From: Oscillospiraceae bacterium
GTDB lineage: Bacteria; Bacillota; Clostridia; Oscillospirales; Ruminococcaceae
DNA: 64,000 bases
Assembly (NCBI GenBank): GCA_030539275.1
Contig: JAUNSK010000003.1
Coordinates: forward strand, 1-64,000
Direction: 5' to 3'
In this document: positions 33,269 to 43,013 of the stretch, in pieces
How positions within the stretch are numbered: the first letter of the stretch is position 1
Layout of the letters: every line of letters starts with the position of its first letter
Notes under the pieces: generated by a model
Seen by the model: only the letters and a program-made list of their open reading frames with translations
Databases searched by the model: none
Told to the model about the DNA's origin: nothing
Program-made: the position numbers and the translations under genes

Positions 33269-36268
33269 ATGAAAAAAAAAATAATTTTTTCACTGCTTTG
33301 CAGTGTTGTTTTGATATTCTCCTCATGCCGTAATGATAAAAATAAGAGTTCAATGTCTGCAACGAATACATCATCTTCATTGTCAGACGTATATAAAGTA
33401 TCTGACACTGGTCTGGTTATTGATGAAGAAATATTTATAGATGCTTATTTGGAAAATGACAGTATTAGCATTACAAAGGCAAAATATGATAATTATCTGG
33501 AGATAAGGATATTTGATTGCCTGAATGAAAAAGAAACTTCATATGAGATAGGACAGTCTGAATTTTGCAATGGGTTAGGTGAAGACTTGTCAGTCTGTAC
33601 AGATGACAACAATATATACATACTCAGCAAATCAAGCGGTTCCACATATTTATATACAATAAATAAAAAAAATAAAACTGTATCAGATCCTGTAGAGTTT
33701 AAAGATGCTTATGCATGCAGCATGAAAACGGATACTGCAGGTAAAATATATATATTATATTCATGTTACGGTATACAGGATAAAACAACCACAATAGAAG
33801 TATTTCAGAATAGTGCACAAGTAAATAAGATAGATATTTCGGATGTTTTTTCTCAGAATAATGGGAAGACTCTGAGAGATATGTATGCTGATAAACAGGG
33901 TAATATTTATTGTTTATACAGTTCATCCAGCGGCGCTGATTCATATGGTGTTATGAAACTAAATACAGACGGCCGGATTGCAGCGGATTGTGAAGTAAGG
34001 GGAATAAGCGGGGATTATATCAGTATGCTTGCCAGCAGCTCAGGAAAGATTTTTGTCACTAGTAAATCGGATGATAATAATTTGCTTCTTGTAAATGAAA
34101 TTGATAAGGATTCATGTGACACAATAAATTTTTATGAGACTGAGGCCTACAGTATTGTGACAGGCGGAACAGGAGACTACGACCTGATATTGTCAGACAC
34201 AAGCAAATTTATGGGCTATAAGGCAGACAGTAACATAACACAGGATATAGAGGGAATAAGTAATAACTCACAAAATATCTTTTCAAATGGTAATGAGATT
34301 ATTTCTTATGAGTTTGGTACACACTTTAAAAACTCTCTTATAACAGCTGATATGAACTCATACGAAATATCTGCTCAGAAAGATCTTGATGCGGACGAAG
34401 AAACGGCATTTGTCAGCTGTGCTGCTTTTAGTAATGGCTGTCATTACTATGTACGGAAAACAGGTGATAAGAACATACTGACTGTAACAGATCACAGCGG
34501 AGCAGTTACTGATAAACAGGAAATTAATAACTTAAACAATGAAGATATTGTATCTGTTGCAGTTGACAAGGACTCTGATATATATTTACTGACCTGCAAC
34601 TATAGTGATGAGCTGTACAGTATAAAAAAATATGATTCACACATTAACCTGATCTCAGAATTCCAGATGAAGGATGTAAAATCGTCAGAAAAGATTTTGG
34701 TGTATGATGACGTACTATATGTAACTTATTATTCAGCTCTTGATAATAAAAATATTCTCTCTCAGGTGGATTTTGATAACAAGAAGCTGAACAATACAGA
34801 GATAATAATTGATAATGTTGTTGACATATGCCTTGATAGTGCTGATGATACGTTGATTCTGAAGGATAGCCGGAACAAAATATATAAATATAATGACAGT
34901 GATAAAACATGCAAAGAAATTTTTGTTCTTGACAATATTTCTATGATTAATACAGTTGCAACCAGAAACATTCTAGTTGTCGATGACAGTATTTTTTTTC
35001 TGTACTCGGAGTATGACAATAAGCTATACAAAGTAAAAAGACTTAATAAGTCTGAGACAGAAGATATGAATATAGTCTCTATAGCATGTGACAGTGATGT
35101 ACATGGATTAAACCAGATAATTCAGCAGTTCAATAATGCACAGGATGATGTAACTTATGTTTTAACAAGTTATAATGATAATGAAAAACGTAAAAATTTT
35201 AATATGGATATCTCAACCGGTAAAGTACCTGATATAATAATATCATCCGGACAGTTGGATACAAGTATATTTGAAAACAAAAATGTACTGGTCGATTTAT
35301 CTGAATATATAAAAACTGATGATACATTGAATTCACAAGATTATTATATGAACATTTCACAGTCCTGCTCGTCCGGGAATAAGATAACCCAGTTAGTTCC
35401 TTCATTTACTGTACTGACAGCAGTCGGAAGTTCATCAATGCTTGGAGATAAAACAGGATGGACTTATAAAGAATTCCTGGATTTTGTTGATCAAAAAGAA
35501 GGTCAGGATATATTCTATAAAGGGGTGATATGTGATACAATCAGTGTTACGCCTGATAAAGTTCCTTTTGCGACGTATTCTGATTTTATAGAATTGAAAA
35601 AAGGTGCCTGCAATATTGATAAAGATTATAACAGGTTGCTTGAAATATATAAATCAAGTCGTGTTGAGGACGATAAATCAGATGAGGATTGTGATAAAAA
35701 CGCATTGACGGATGCTTTTCAAGCAAGATTTCTTAATGGACAATGCCTTATTGATGTTCAGAAAATATATAATGTTAATATTATAAGCAAAATGAAATAC
35801 GCATATATTAATGACGATATTGTGTTCAAAGGAATTCCATCACAAAATTGCAATGGTTCATATGTTATACCTGATTTTAAAATATCTATGCTTGAAACAT
35901 GTAAATGTCAGGATGAAGCGTGGAATTTTATTAAATATTTTATTTCAGAAGAATATCAGAATAAAGTGGTTCAAGACGGAACGTTTCCTGTTAAGAGGTC
36001 TTCATTTGAAAAACTTTATGATGAATGTGTAGAAGATGATATATTGATAAATGAGAAAGAATACCGTGTTCCGGTTCCTGATGAAAAACTAAAAAATCAG
36101 ATCAATAACTGGATAGAATCAATAACTTCTTCAGTGCTTAATGATGATAGTTTAAGCAGTATAGCACAGCAGGAAATACAGTGTTATTATGATGATGGTC
36201 AGACGTCAGAAGAAACTATTAAGAATATGATGAGCAAGATAAAGCTTTATTTATCTGAAAGTAAATAA
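33269..36268 (+). CDS. Large lipoprotein: beta-propeller region fused to a solute-binding domain
   Basis: A 999-residue protein (ATG 33269, six bases after AAAGGAG; ATG 33263 is also possible). Lipobox near LIFSSC. Residues about 60-610 show repeated propeller-like strands (NIYILSKSSGSTYLYTINKK, GNIYCLYSS). From about 615 the sequence changes to a family 1 extracellular solute-binding fold: VSIACDSDVHGLNQIIQQFN, GKVPDIIISSG, VLVDLSEYI, and the late AWNFIKYFISEEYQNK plus FPVKRSSFE. No permease or ATPase gene is nearby, so transport is doubtful; a sensor or scavenger role is possible. Confidence 0.75.
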   Translation: MKKKIIFSLLCSVVLIFSSCRNDKNKSSMSATNTSSSLSDVYKVSDTGLVIDEEIFIDAYLENDSISITKAKYDNYLEIRIFDCLNEKETSYEIGQSEFCNGLGEDLSVCTDDNNIYILSKSSGSTYLYTINKKNKTVSDPVEFKDAYACSMKTDTAGKIYILYSCYGIQDKTTTIEVFQNSAQVNKIDISDVFSQNNGKTLRDMYADKQGNIYCLYSSSSGADSYGVMKLNTDGRIAADCEVRGISGDYISMLASSSGKIFVTSKSDDNNLLLVNEIDKDSCDTINFYETEAYSIVTGGTGDYDLILSDTSKFMGYKADSNITQDIEGISNNSQNIFSNGNEIISYEFGTHFKNSLITADMNSYEISAQKDLDADEETAFVSCAAFSNGCHYYVRKTGDKNILTVTDHSGAVTDKQEINNLNNEDIVSVAVDKDSDIYLLTCNYSDELYSIKKYDSHINLISEFQMKDVKSSEKILVYDDVLYVTYYSALDNKNILSQVDFDNKKLNNTEIIIDNVVDICLDSADDTLILKDSRNKIYKYNDSDKTCKEIFVLDNISMINTVATRNILVVDDSIFFLYSEYDNKLYKVKRLNKSETEDMNIVSIACDSDVHGLNQIIQQFNNAQDDVTYVLTSYNDNEKRKNFNMDISTGKVPDIIISSGQLDTSIFENKNVLVDLSEYIKTDDTLNSQDYYMNISQSCSSGNKITQLVPSFTVLTAVGSSSMLGDKTGWTYKEFLDFVDQKEGQDIFYKGVICDTISVTPDKVPFATYSDFIELKKGACNIDKDYNRLLEIYKSSRVEDDKSDEDCDKNALTDAFQARFLNGQCLIDVQKIYNVNIISKMKYAYINDDIVFKGIPSQNCNGSYVIPDFKISMLETCKCQDEAWNFIKYFISEEYQNKVVQDGTFPVKRSSFEKLYDECVEDDILINEKEYRVPVPDEKLKNQINNWIESITSSVLNDDSLSSIAQQEIQCYYDDGQTSEETIKNMMSKIKLYLSESK

Positions 36269-36493
36269 CATCAGACAGAAAACACTGGCCTTAACAGATT
36301 ATACAAATTGATAAATCAGTAAAGCAGATTTTTAATTTGACATACTAAATAATATTCTGCTTTCTATATTTTAAAGAGCCTGTGTAGGATTGATGATAAC
36401 AATATGCATATCCATAAAATATAAACAGCAGTCAGAATTTGTCGAAAAGAATACCCCGTCAGCTCAGGCTTATTCTCAGATTTGGAGGTAACT

Positions 36494-37438
36494 ATGAAAA
36501 ATAAATCGGTCGCAGCGCTGCTGATGACGTTGTGTTTACTTACAGGATGCAGTAATAACGCCACATCAGAAAACGCTTATACCACAGACAATACTACCTC
36601 AGCTGCTGTGGAAACCACGCAGCTGACAACAGCCGGAACTTCACAAGGCAGATCTGATGACTCTGAGTACACTAATGTATCAAAAAATGAGAAAGAAATG
36701 ATCTTTTACAGAGATAACATGAAAATATTCGGAAAACTATATCTTCCTGAAGGTGAAGGACCGTTTCCGGCAGTGATTTTTTCGGGTGGAATGCGTGAAT
36801 CATACACTGATCTGGAGACTTTCGCCAGTCTATGTGCGCAAAACGGGATCGCAGGCGTTGTATTTGACTTTATCGGAACAGGGGGTCAGAGCCAGAGCGA
36901 AGGATCACCTCTTGACATGTCACCGCTTACTGAGGCAGCTGATCTGAATGCTGTGTTTGATAAGATAGCTTCTGAGCCTGAGATAGACAGCAAAAACATC
37001 TTTTTGTGGGGACACAGCCTCGGAGGTCTGGTATCTACATATGTTGCCGAACAAAGACACGATGATATAAAAGCACTGATCCTGGTTGAACCATCATACC
37101 AGATGCGTGACCAGGTCAGGGAAAGGTACCCGGAAGGATCAGAAATACCGGATGTTGTGGATGCATCTCAGTCACTGGGCAAGGCCTTTGCTGAGGATAT
37201 TCTTTCGTTTGACATCTACGACAAGATGCCTGATTTTGATTCAGATGTACTGCTTTTTGAGGGGACAACTTCTGAATCAATAGGCGGCGCTTTTCCTGAG
37301 TATCTTGAAAGAGCGGCTCAAACATTCAGGTCTGTGCATGTTGAAGCTGTTGAGGGAGCAAATCACTTCTTTTCAGGTGATGCAGGAGTTCAGATGAGGG
37401 AGAAGACAATAGACTTTATTAAAGAAAACATCGGTTGA
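36494..37438 (+). CDS. Alpha/beta-hydrolase lipoprotein
   Basis: A 314-residue protein from ATG 36494 after GGAGGTAACT. Lipobox LLTGC near residue 18, then a Thr-rich linker to about 60. The hydrolase fold has GHSLGG with nucleophile Ser 175, an oxyanion loop near FSGGMRES and a late His in GANHFFSG. Family members are esterases, acyl or peptidyl hydrolases on the cell surface. The Ser/Thr linker resembles that of the two upstream lipoproteins. The substrate, perhaps an acetyl or feruloyl ester, is not known. Confidence 0.85.
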   Translation: MKNKSVAALLMTLCLLTGCSNNATSENAYTTDNTTSAAVETTQLTTAGTSQGRSDDSEYTNVSKNEKEMIFYRDNMKIFGKLYLPEGEGPFPAVIFSGGMRESYTDLETFASLCAQNGIAGVVFDFIGTGGQSQSEGSPLDMSPLTEAADLNAVFDKIASEPEIDSKNIFLWGHSLGGLVSTYVAEQRHDDIKALILVEPSYQMRDQVRERYPEGSEIPDVVDASQSLGKAFAEDILSFDIYDKMPDFDSDVLLFEGTTSESIGGAFPEYLERAAQTFRSVHVEAVEGANHFFSGDAGVQMREKTIDFIKENIG

Positions 37439-37478
37439 CGAGAGCGCTATTAAAATATAAGCTCAACCATGGGTATGA

Positions 37479-37520
37479 AAACAGCCTGCTAACCAGAAAC
37501 ATCTGGCCGGCAGGCTGTTT
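37479..37520 (+). terminator. Intrinsic terminator
   Basis: AAACAGCCTGC (37479) pairs with GCAGGCTGTTT (37510), with an inner CCAG/CTGG stem, and a TTT end. It closes the hydrolase gene. Confidence 0.75.
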
Positions 37521-37628
37521 GTGTATAAGTTAATGGTTGCTGCTATAAAGATATTCTGAAATACAATAGGGTTGCCATATTGTTGCTGAAGACGTGGGGC
37601 TGGTCATAGGTATAATTAGTAAAAATAA

Positions 37629-37657
37629 TTGATTTAAACTCACTGACATGGTATAAT
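37629..37657 (+). promoter_or_regulatory. Promoter of the XpaC-TelA operon
   Basis: TTGATT at 37629-37634 and TATAAT at 37652-37657, 17 bp apart, with an extended -10 (TGG before TATAAT). The start codon is 54 bases further on. Confidence 0.75.
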
Positions 37658-37710
37658 AGAAAGTAAAGGGAAAAATATCAAAATAAATATTCCTGTGAGG
37701 GGGAGGAAAA

Positions 37711-38460
37711 GTGCTGCCTAAAAAAAGAATTGCAGAACTTGCAGGGCTTAACGGCGGGATAGCCGCTGCAAACATTATTGCTTTTTCAAAGGGACTTCTG
37801 GGGCTGTCTTTATTCAGTGGAAATATTGTAACTACTGCGCTTAGTCTTACTACACTGGGTATGAGTACACTGGCTTTTTTTTATGGAAACTATAAAATAA
37901 TTACATCTCCTGAAAAAATCGCTGTATACAAAGAGGAAAACCTTATTGAAGAGCAGGATTATGTTCAGGCACTTAAGGATAACCAGGGAAAAAAGATCTT
38001 TTCGGAGGATATTGAGCTGGTTATAAGTCAGATCGGAAGACTTAAACAAAAAAATCAAATGCTTCAGACACTGCTTGAACAGGAGTTTTCATCTGCTGAA
38101 ATGAGTTATGCAAGATTCATGCAGATAATTTCATCAGTGGTTGACCTGTTCTACTCAGATGTCAGAAGTATAATAAACAGACTGATTATTTTTGACTACT
38201 CTGAATATACAAATGTCAAAAGCGGAAAGCTCAGAGGTCTTACACAGGAGCAGACTCAGGCAAAGCTTAAAATATTTGATGAACATGTTGACTATATTCA
38301 TAATAAAATAGATAAGAATGAAAATATTTTACTGAAGCTGGACAGTCTTCTTCTTGAGGTTTCAAAGCTTGATGATGTTACGGAAAGTGAAATAGAAAAG
38401 CTTGAGGCAATAAAAAATTTAAATGATCTTATAGAGCAGACAAAGCTTTATAAAGACTAA
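37711..38460 (+). CDS. XpaC-like membrane protein
   Basis: A 249-residue protein starting at GTG 37711, behind GGGGGAGGAAAA. Two hydrophobic segments at about 15-60 (NIIAFSKGLLGLSLF and TLGMSTLAFFYGNY) are followed by a long helical domain with several coiled-coil-like stretches. It resembles the 5-bromo-4-chloroindolyl phosphate hydrolysis (XpaC) family, usually found beside TelA. It leads a three-gene operon with an SBP-VWA protein and a TelA homologue. Its biochemical activity is not established. Confidence 0.7.
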   Translation: MLPKKRIAELAGLNGGIAAANIIAFSKGLLGLSLFSGNIVTTALSLTTLGMSTLAFFYGNYKIITSPEKIAVYKEENLIEEQDYVQALKDNQGKKIFSEDIELVISQIGRLKQKNQMLQTLLEQEFSSAEMSYARFMQIISSVVDLFYSDVRSIINRLIIFDYSEYTNVKSGKLRGLTQEQTQAKLKIFDEHVDYIHNKIDKNENILLKLDSLLLEVSKLDDVTESEIEKLEAIKNLNDLIEQTKLYKD

Positions 38461-38475
38461 AAGGGGTATAGTGGT

Positions 38476-40164
38476 ATGAATAAGAAAGTAAAACTCATAG
38501 CGACCTTTGCCGCAATAGCGGTTCTGATGTTTACCGGAATTGCAGTCGGTCTTAACGTAACAAAAAATATTGGTAAAAAATCTTATGAAATTTCAGAAGA
38601 TAAGGCTATGAAAAGTCTTGAAAAAAAAGTATCGGATATAGACGTCACACAGGTTAAGGCAAGGAAGGAACCAATACAGCTGGACAGCACATCACTTAAA
38701 GATGAACTTCCTGAAATAGAAAAATATCCTCTTAGTGTAGAAAACACAACCGATACATATATTGAGATTTTTTCATCAACTGAAAAATCAGGAGAAGGAA
38801 ATGACGGATGGCTTAATGATGTTGCAGAGGCATTTAACAATTCCGGAATAAAGATAAACGGAAAGGAAGTATCCGTAGCAGTCAGACCTGTTGCTTCAGG
38901 TATGGGAATGGATTATATTTCGTCAGGCAAGTATGTGCCGGATCTGTATTCACCTTCAAATGAACTCTGGGGTGAAATGCTCAAGTCAAACGGCATTGAA
39001 ATCAATATGGAGCAGGAAAAACTCATTGAAAATGTTGCCGGCGTGCTTCTTTCAAAGAAAAAATATGACGAACTTATATCTAAGTATGGTTCAATAGATA
39101 TGAAAACAATCACTGAAGCCACAGCAAACAGCGAAATTTCTATGGGATACACAAATCCTTTTGCAAGTGCAACAGGACTTAACTTCCTTATTTCCACGCT
39201 TCTTAATTTTGATGCTCAGGACCCTCTGAGTGATACTGCAATAGCAGGGTTTGAAAACTTTCAGGCAAATGTACCGTATGTAGCATACACAACACTCCAG
39301 ATGAGAGAATCAGCGAAGTCAGGTATACTTGACGGTTTTATTATGGAATATCAGACATATGTAAACTCAGCTGATTTACGCAGCAAATACGTTTTTACTC
39401 CTTTTGGTGTATATCACAACAGTCCTGTTTATTCTATAGGCAGACTTTCAGATGACAAGAAACAGATAGCAAAAGAATTTCTTGACTTCTGCGAGAAGGA
39501 TGAGTATCAGGATCTGGCTAAGAAATATGGTTTTGATTATCCTGACAAGTACGTATGTGAACTCCCTGAAATATCAGGAGATACGCTTATTCAGGCACAG
39601 AGTCTTTGGAAAGAAAATAAAGACGGCGATAAACCGATAAGTGCTGTTTTTGTAGCTGATATCTCAGGAAGTATGAATGGTGAGCCTCTTAATGAGTTAA
39701 AAAGATCCCTGCTTAACGGAGCTCAGTATATAAACTCTGATAACTCAATAGGTCTTGTTACATATTCAACCGGTGTTTATGTAAATCTTCCTATAGCAAA
39801 GTTTGATGTAAACCAGCGTTCGCTGTTTGCCGGTGCGGTCACTGACCTTGATGCCTCAGGAAGTACAGCAACGTTTGATGCAATACTTGTTGCTCTTAAC
39901 ATGCTTATGGAAGATAAAAAAGCAAATCCTGAAACAAAGCCGATGCTTTTTGTACTTAGCGACGGTGAAACGAATTTCGGCAACAAATTAAACGATATAC
40001 AGGATATTCTGCAAGCGCTGAAGGTTCCTGTTTACACAATAGGTTATAATGCAAATATTTCAGCTCTTGACCAGATATCAGCAATAAATGAAGCTGCGAG
40101 CATAAATGCAGATTCTGATGACGTTGTTTATCAGCTTAAAAATCTGTTTAATGCTCAGATGTAA
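38476..40164 (+). CDS. Membrane-anchored solute-binding plus von Willebrand A protein
   Basis: A 562-residue protein. One N-terminal membrane segment (LIATFAAIAVLMFTGIAVGL), then an extracellular solute-binding-like region (about 80-370; IEIFSSTEKSGEG, TNPFASATGLNF), and a C-terminal VWA domain with the MIDAS motif DISGS (Asp 395, Ser 397, Ser 399), a conserved Thr region (GSTATFD) and LSDGETNFG. It thus binds a metal ion and probably a protein partner outside the cell. It lies between the xpaC-like and telA-like genes with spacings of 15 and 17 bases. Confidence 0.85.
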   Translation: MNKKVKLIATFAAIAVLMFTGIAVGLNVTKNIGKKSYEISEDKAMKSLEKKVSDIDVTQVKARKEPIQLDSTSLKDELPEIEKYPLSVENTTDTYIEIFSSTEKSGEGNDGWLNDVAEAFNNSGIKINGKEVSVAVRPVASGMGMDYISSGKYVPDLYSPSNELWGEMLKSNGIEINMEQEKLIENVAGVLLSKKKYDELISKYGSIDMKTITEATANSEISMGYTNPFASATGLNFLISTLLNFDAQDPLSDTAIAGFENFQANVPYVAYTTLQMRESAKSGILDGFIMEYQTYVNSADLRSKYVFTPFGVYHNSPVYSIGRLSDDKKQIAKEFLDFCEKDEYQDLAKKYGFDYPDKYVCELPEISGDTLIQAQSLWKENKDGDKPISAVFVADISGSMNGEPLNELKRSLLNGAQYINSDNSIGLVTYSTGVYVNLPIAKFDVNQRSLFAGAVTDLDASGSTATFDAILVALNMLMEDKKANPETKPMLFVLSDGETNFGNKLNDIQDILQALKVPVYTIGYNANISALDQISAINEAASINADSDDVVYQLKNLFNAQM

Positions 40165-40181
40165 AAAAGGAGGATTTGTTG

Positions 40182-41273
40182 ATGGAGTTCTCCATGGAGA
40201 CTGCGGATGCAGAAAAAATCAGCACGTTTATTTCAGAAAAAGTAGCGCTGAGCGAAAAACAGAAGGATGAACTGAAACGCAAAACTGAGTTTAATATTGA
40301 GGCAATCAAAAAGCTTGATATGAGTTCGCTCACAGCAAAAAGCGGGATAGTAAAGGCAATTGACAGCTTTGGTCTTGATACAATGAAAAGATCAGCAGGG
40401 CAGAATACAGTTCTTCAGTCAAAGTTTATGGGAGTAAACAGTCTGTGGGGTGAAAGCAGCAGTATAGTTGCAGGTCTTCTTTCACTTCGCACTCAGATGA
40501 AAAAGCTCTCGCCGGATGATACAGAGTTTGACGGTTCAGGATTTCTCGGAAAACTTTTCAACCCTGTAAAAGCGTATTTTGATAAATACAATAAGGCTGA
40601 GGAAAGTATAAATGAAATAATGCAGACTCTTGATAAAGGAAAATCTGTTCTGAAAAATGACAATATCACTCTGGAAATAGAGGAACAGACACTCAAAAAA
40701 ATAACTCTTGAGCTTAGCCAGGAAATAGAATTCGGAACTCAGATGGATAATGAGATCTCCGCTTTTCTTGACAGCTACAGTACACAGATAAGTGAAGAAA
40801 AACGAGAATTTATTACAAATGAGGTGCTTTATTCTCTGAAACAGAGACTCTTTGATCTGAATCAGCTTATGATGGTAAATCAGCAGGGAATGGTATCTCT
40901 TGAAATTCTTAAAAAAAACAACCGTGAGCTTATACGTGGAATTGACCGTGCTCAGACTGTTACATTATCAGTACTCAGAACAGCTGTTCTTGTAGCAGGT
41001 TCAATGTATAACCAGAAACTGGTGCTGAAGAAAATAAAGTCACTTGGAAACATGACTGACAGCATTATGGCAGGAACTTCGGGGATACTCAGACAGCAGG
41101 GAGCCCAGATAGGAAGTATGGCTCAACAGTCAGGAAATCTGTCAGTTCAGACACTGAAGGCAGCATTTGAGGATACATTTGAAACTCTTGACATAATCAG
41201 CGGCTATAAGGATCAGGCTCTTGATTCAATGGATGAGGCAATACGTAAATTTGATTCATTAAAAAATTCATAG
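40182..41273 (+). CDS. telA: TelA-like toxic anion resistance protein
   Basis: A 363-residue all-helical cytoplasmic protein. ATG 40182 is eight bases after AGGAGG; the TTG codons at 40176 and 40179 are too close. The family signature is visible as FNPVKAYFDKYNKAEESINEIMQTLDKG and QRLFDLNQLMMVNQQGMVSLEILKKNNRELI. TelA proteins are linked to tellurite and other toxic-anion or cell-envelope stress, by an unknown mechanism. Last gene of the operon, followed by a terminator. Confidence 0.85.
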   Translation: MEFSMETADAEKISTFISEKVALSEKQKDELKRKTEFNIEAIKKLDMSSLTAKSGIVKAIDSFGLDTMKRSAGQNTVLQSKFMGVNSLWGESSSIVAGLLSLRTQMKKLSPDDTEFDGSGFLGKLFNPVKAYFDKYNKAEESINEIMQTLDKGKSVLKNDNITLEIEEQTLKKITLELSQEIEFGTQMDNEISAFLDSYSTQISEEKREFITNEVLYSLKQRLFDLNQLMMVNQQGMVSLEILKKNNRELIRGIDRAQTVTLSVLRTAVLVAGSMYNQKLVLKKIKSLGNMTDSIMAGTSGILRQQGAQIGSMAQQSGNLSVQTLKAAFEDTFETLDIISGYKDQALDSMDEAIRKFDSLKNS

Positions 41274-41310
41274 TATCCCAAGCAGAATACATAAACAAAT
41301 AATATATGCA

Positions 41311-41357
41311 AAATGCAGATATCGTACAGGCGAGTGTATGATATCTGCATTTTTTTA
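41311..41357 (+). terminator. Intrinsic terminator of the XpaC-TelA operon
   Basis: AAATGCAGATATC (41311) pairs with GATATCTGCATTT (41340), 13 bp, then a T-run. It also lies just downstream of the minus-strand FAD gene's end. Confidence 0.85.
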
Positions 41358-41383
41358 TCTTCGCATAGTAAGCGGAGCACATG

Positions 41384-42988
41384 TTAAATACCTGTATACT
41401 TCTGAATTATCTTCTCTGCGCAAAGCATGCCGTCTACTGCGGCTGAGATAATTCCTCCGGCGTATCCGGCACCTTCACCGCATGGATACAGTCCGTTGGT
41501 TCCAACAGCTTCAAGAGCTTCAGTGCGGCTTAAACGGACCGGGGAGGTCGTTCTTGTTTCAGGGCCAGTAAGGAGTGCATCAGCGTAGTAATAACCCGGC
41601 ATCCAGTCAAACATATCAAGAAGTCCCTGCTTGAGTGAATCAGTAATATAACGGGGAAGATAATCTGAAAGAGGTGCAGATACAGTACCTGGAGTATATG
41701 TCGGCCTGACATCTCCAAGACGAGTGGTTTTTGTGTTGTTTATGAAGTCCTCCAGTCGCTGAACCGGCGCAAAATAATTGCCGCCGCCGCTTATAAAACC
41801 ACTGTGTTCTATCGTGCGCTGATATTCAATTCCGGCAAGAGGATGATCAGAACCGAAGTCGGCAGGTGTAATGCTTACAAGCATGGCAGTGTTTGCATTT
41901 TGAGAGTCACGTGCAAATTCACTCATTCCGTTTGTACATATCCCGTTTTCTTCACTGGCTGCCGCAACTACATATCCGCCCGGACACATACAGAATGTGT
42001 ATACACTTCGCCCGTTTTTAAGATGCGTTACGAGTTTGTAATCTGCTGAGCCCAGAGCAGGGTGTCCGGCAGATTTTCCGTACTGCAGTTTATTTATCAG
42101 TGACTGCGGATGTTCTATTCTTACTCCGACTGCAAAATTTTTCTGCTGCATCTGTATTCCTTCGCTGTACAGATACTCTATTGTATCGCGGGCACTGTGT
42201 CCGATGGCAAGAATAACGTTGTCGGTCTCAATTTCATTGTACTCTGAGCCACACTCATATCCGACTGCACAGATGCGGCCGTTTTTCTTAATAATTTTTG
42301 TAAGTCTGCATCCGAAACGCACATGCGCGCCAAGTGATATTATTTTTTCACGAAGATTTTTAACTGCTGTGTGAAGTCTGTCACTTCCTATGTGAGCTTT
42401 TTCAAGATACAATATACTTTCATCAGCACCGGCGAGAACAAATTCTGTGAGAATTTTAAATTTCCGTGCGTCCACATAGCCGGTTTTCAGTTTGCCGTCA
42501 GAAAAAGCACCTGCACCGCCTTCACCAAACTGTATGTTGCTGCTTGTATTAAGCTTTCCGCCGCCATGAAAGATGCTTACATCATTGCTTCGGCGTGCAA
42601 TATCATATCCGCGTTCAAGTACTATCGGTGCTGCCCCGGCTTCGGCCAGCACAAGGGATGCAAATATTCCGGCCGGACCGAAGCCTATTACCACCGGCCT
42701 TTTTTCTGTTTTTATCTTTGGAACACAATATGTGTTATCTTCTGCTAGTGAGGCATTTTTGCACTTTGAGTGAATAATTACATCCTTGTCAATAAGCTTA
42801 TCTGACAGCTTAACATTTACTGTCCCTTCAAAATGAACATCATTTTTATCCTTATTGATAGTTTTTCGTCTTGTAAGTACGCATGACTCAATATCCGTTT
42901 CATCTGTCTTCAGCATCATTGCTGCAAGCCTTTTCAGATCATTTTCTGTATAATCAAGCGGCAGCCGTATCCTGACAACCTTAATCAT
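41384..42988 (-). CDS. FAD-dependent oxidoreductase (COG2509-type)
   Basis: A 534-residue flavoprotein. The FAD-binding Rossmann motif is VIGFGPAGIFASLVLAEAG (about 98-116), followed by LERG. Later GSGGG-like and CPGGYVVAAASEENG segments and a final GEGAGYAGGIISAAVDG fit the uncharacterised FAD-dependent dehydrogenase family near HI0933/YhiN. About 90 N-terminal residues form a small extra domain. It is 25 bases downstream of the TrmH gene on the same strand, with GGGAG before its start, so the two form an operon. The reaction is not known. Confidence 0.85.
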   Translation of the reverse strand: MIKVVRIRLPLDYTENDLKRLAAMMLKTDETDIESCVLTRRKTINKDKNDVHFEGTVNVKLSDKLIDKDVIIHSKCKNASLAEDNTYCVPKIKTEKRPVVIGFGPAGIFASLVLAEAGAAPIVLERGYDIARRSNDVSIFHGGGKLNTSSNIQFGEGGAGAFSDGKLKTGYVDARKFKILTEFVLAGADESILYLEKAHIGSDRLHTAVKNLREKIISLGAHVRFGCRLTKIIKKNGRICAVGYECGSEYNEIETDNVILAIGHSARDTIEYLYSEGIQMQQKNFAVGVRIEHPQSLINKLQYGKSAGHPALGSADYKLVTHLKNGRSVYTFCMCPGGYVVAAASEENGICTNGMSEFARDSQNANTAMLVSITPADFGSDHPLAGIEYQRTIEHSGFISGGGNYFAPVQRLEDFINNTKTTRLGDVRPTYTPGTVSAPLSDYLPRYITDSLKQGLLDMFDWMPGYYYADALLTGPETRTTSPVRLSRTEALEAVGTNGLYPCGEGAGYAGGIISAAVDGMLCAEKIIQKYTGI

Positions 42989-43013
42989 TTATTTATTCTC
43001 CCGAAAATATATT

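Noticed and set aside
33269-36268. Complete sugar ABC transporter around the SBP-containing lipoprotein
   Set aside because: No permease or ATPase gene lies on either side, and the SBP part is fused to a large propeller-like region.
42371-42777. Long + strand frames inside the FAD oxidoreductase and TrmH genes
   Set aside because: They are opposite-strand shadows of clearly conserved proteins, without ribosome sites or recognisable domains.
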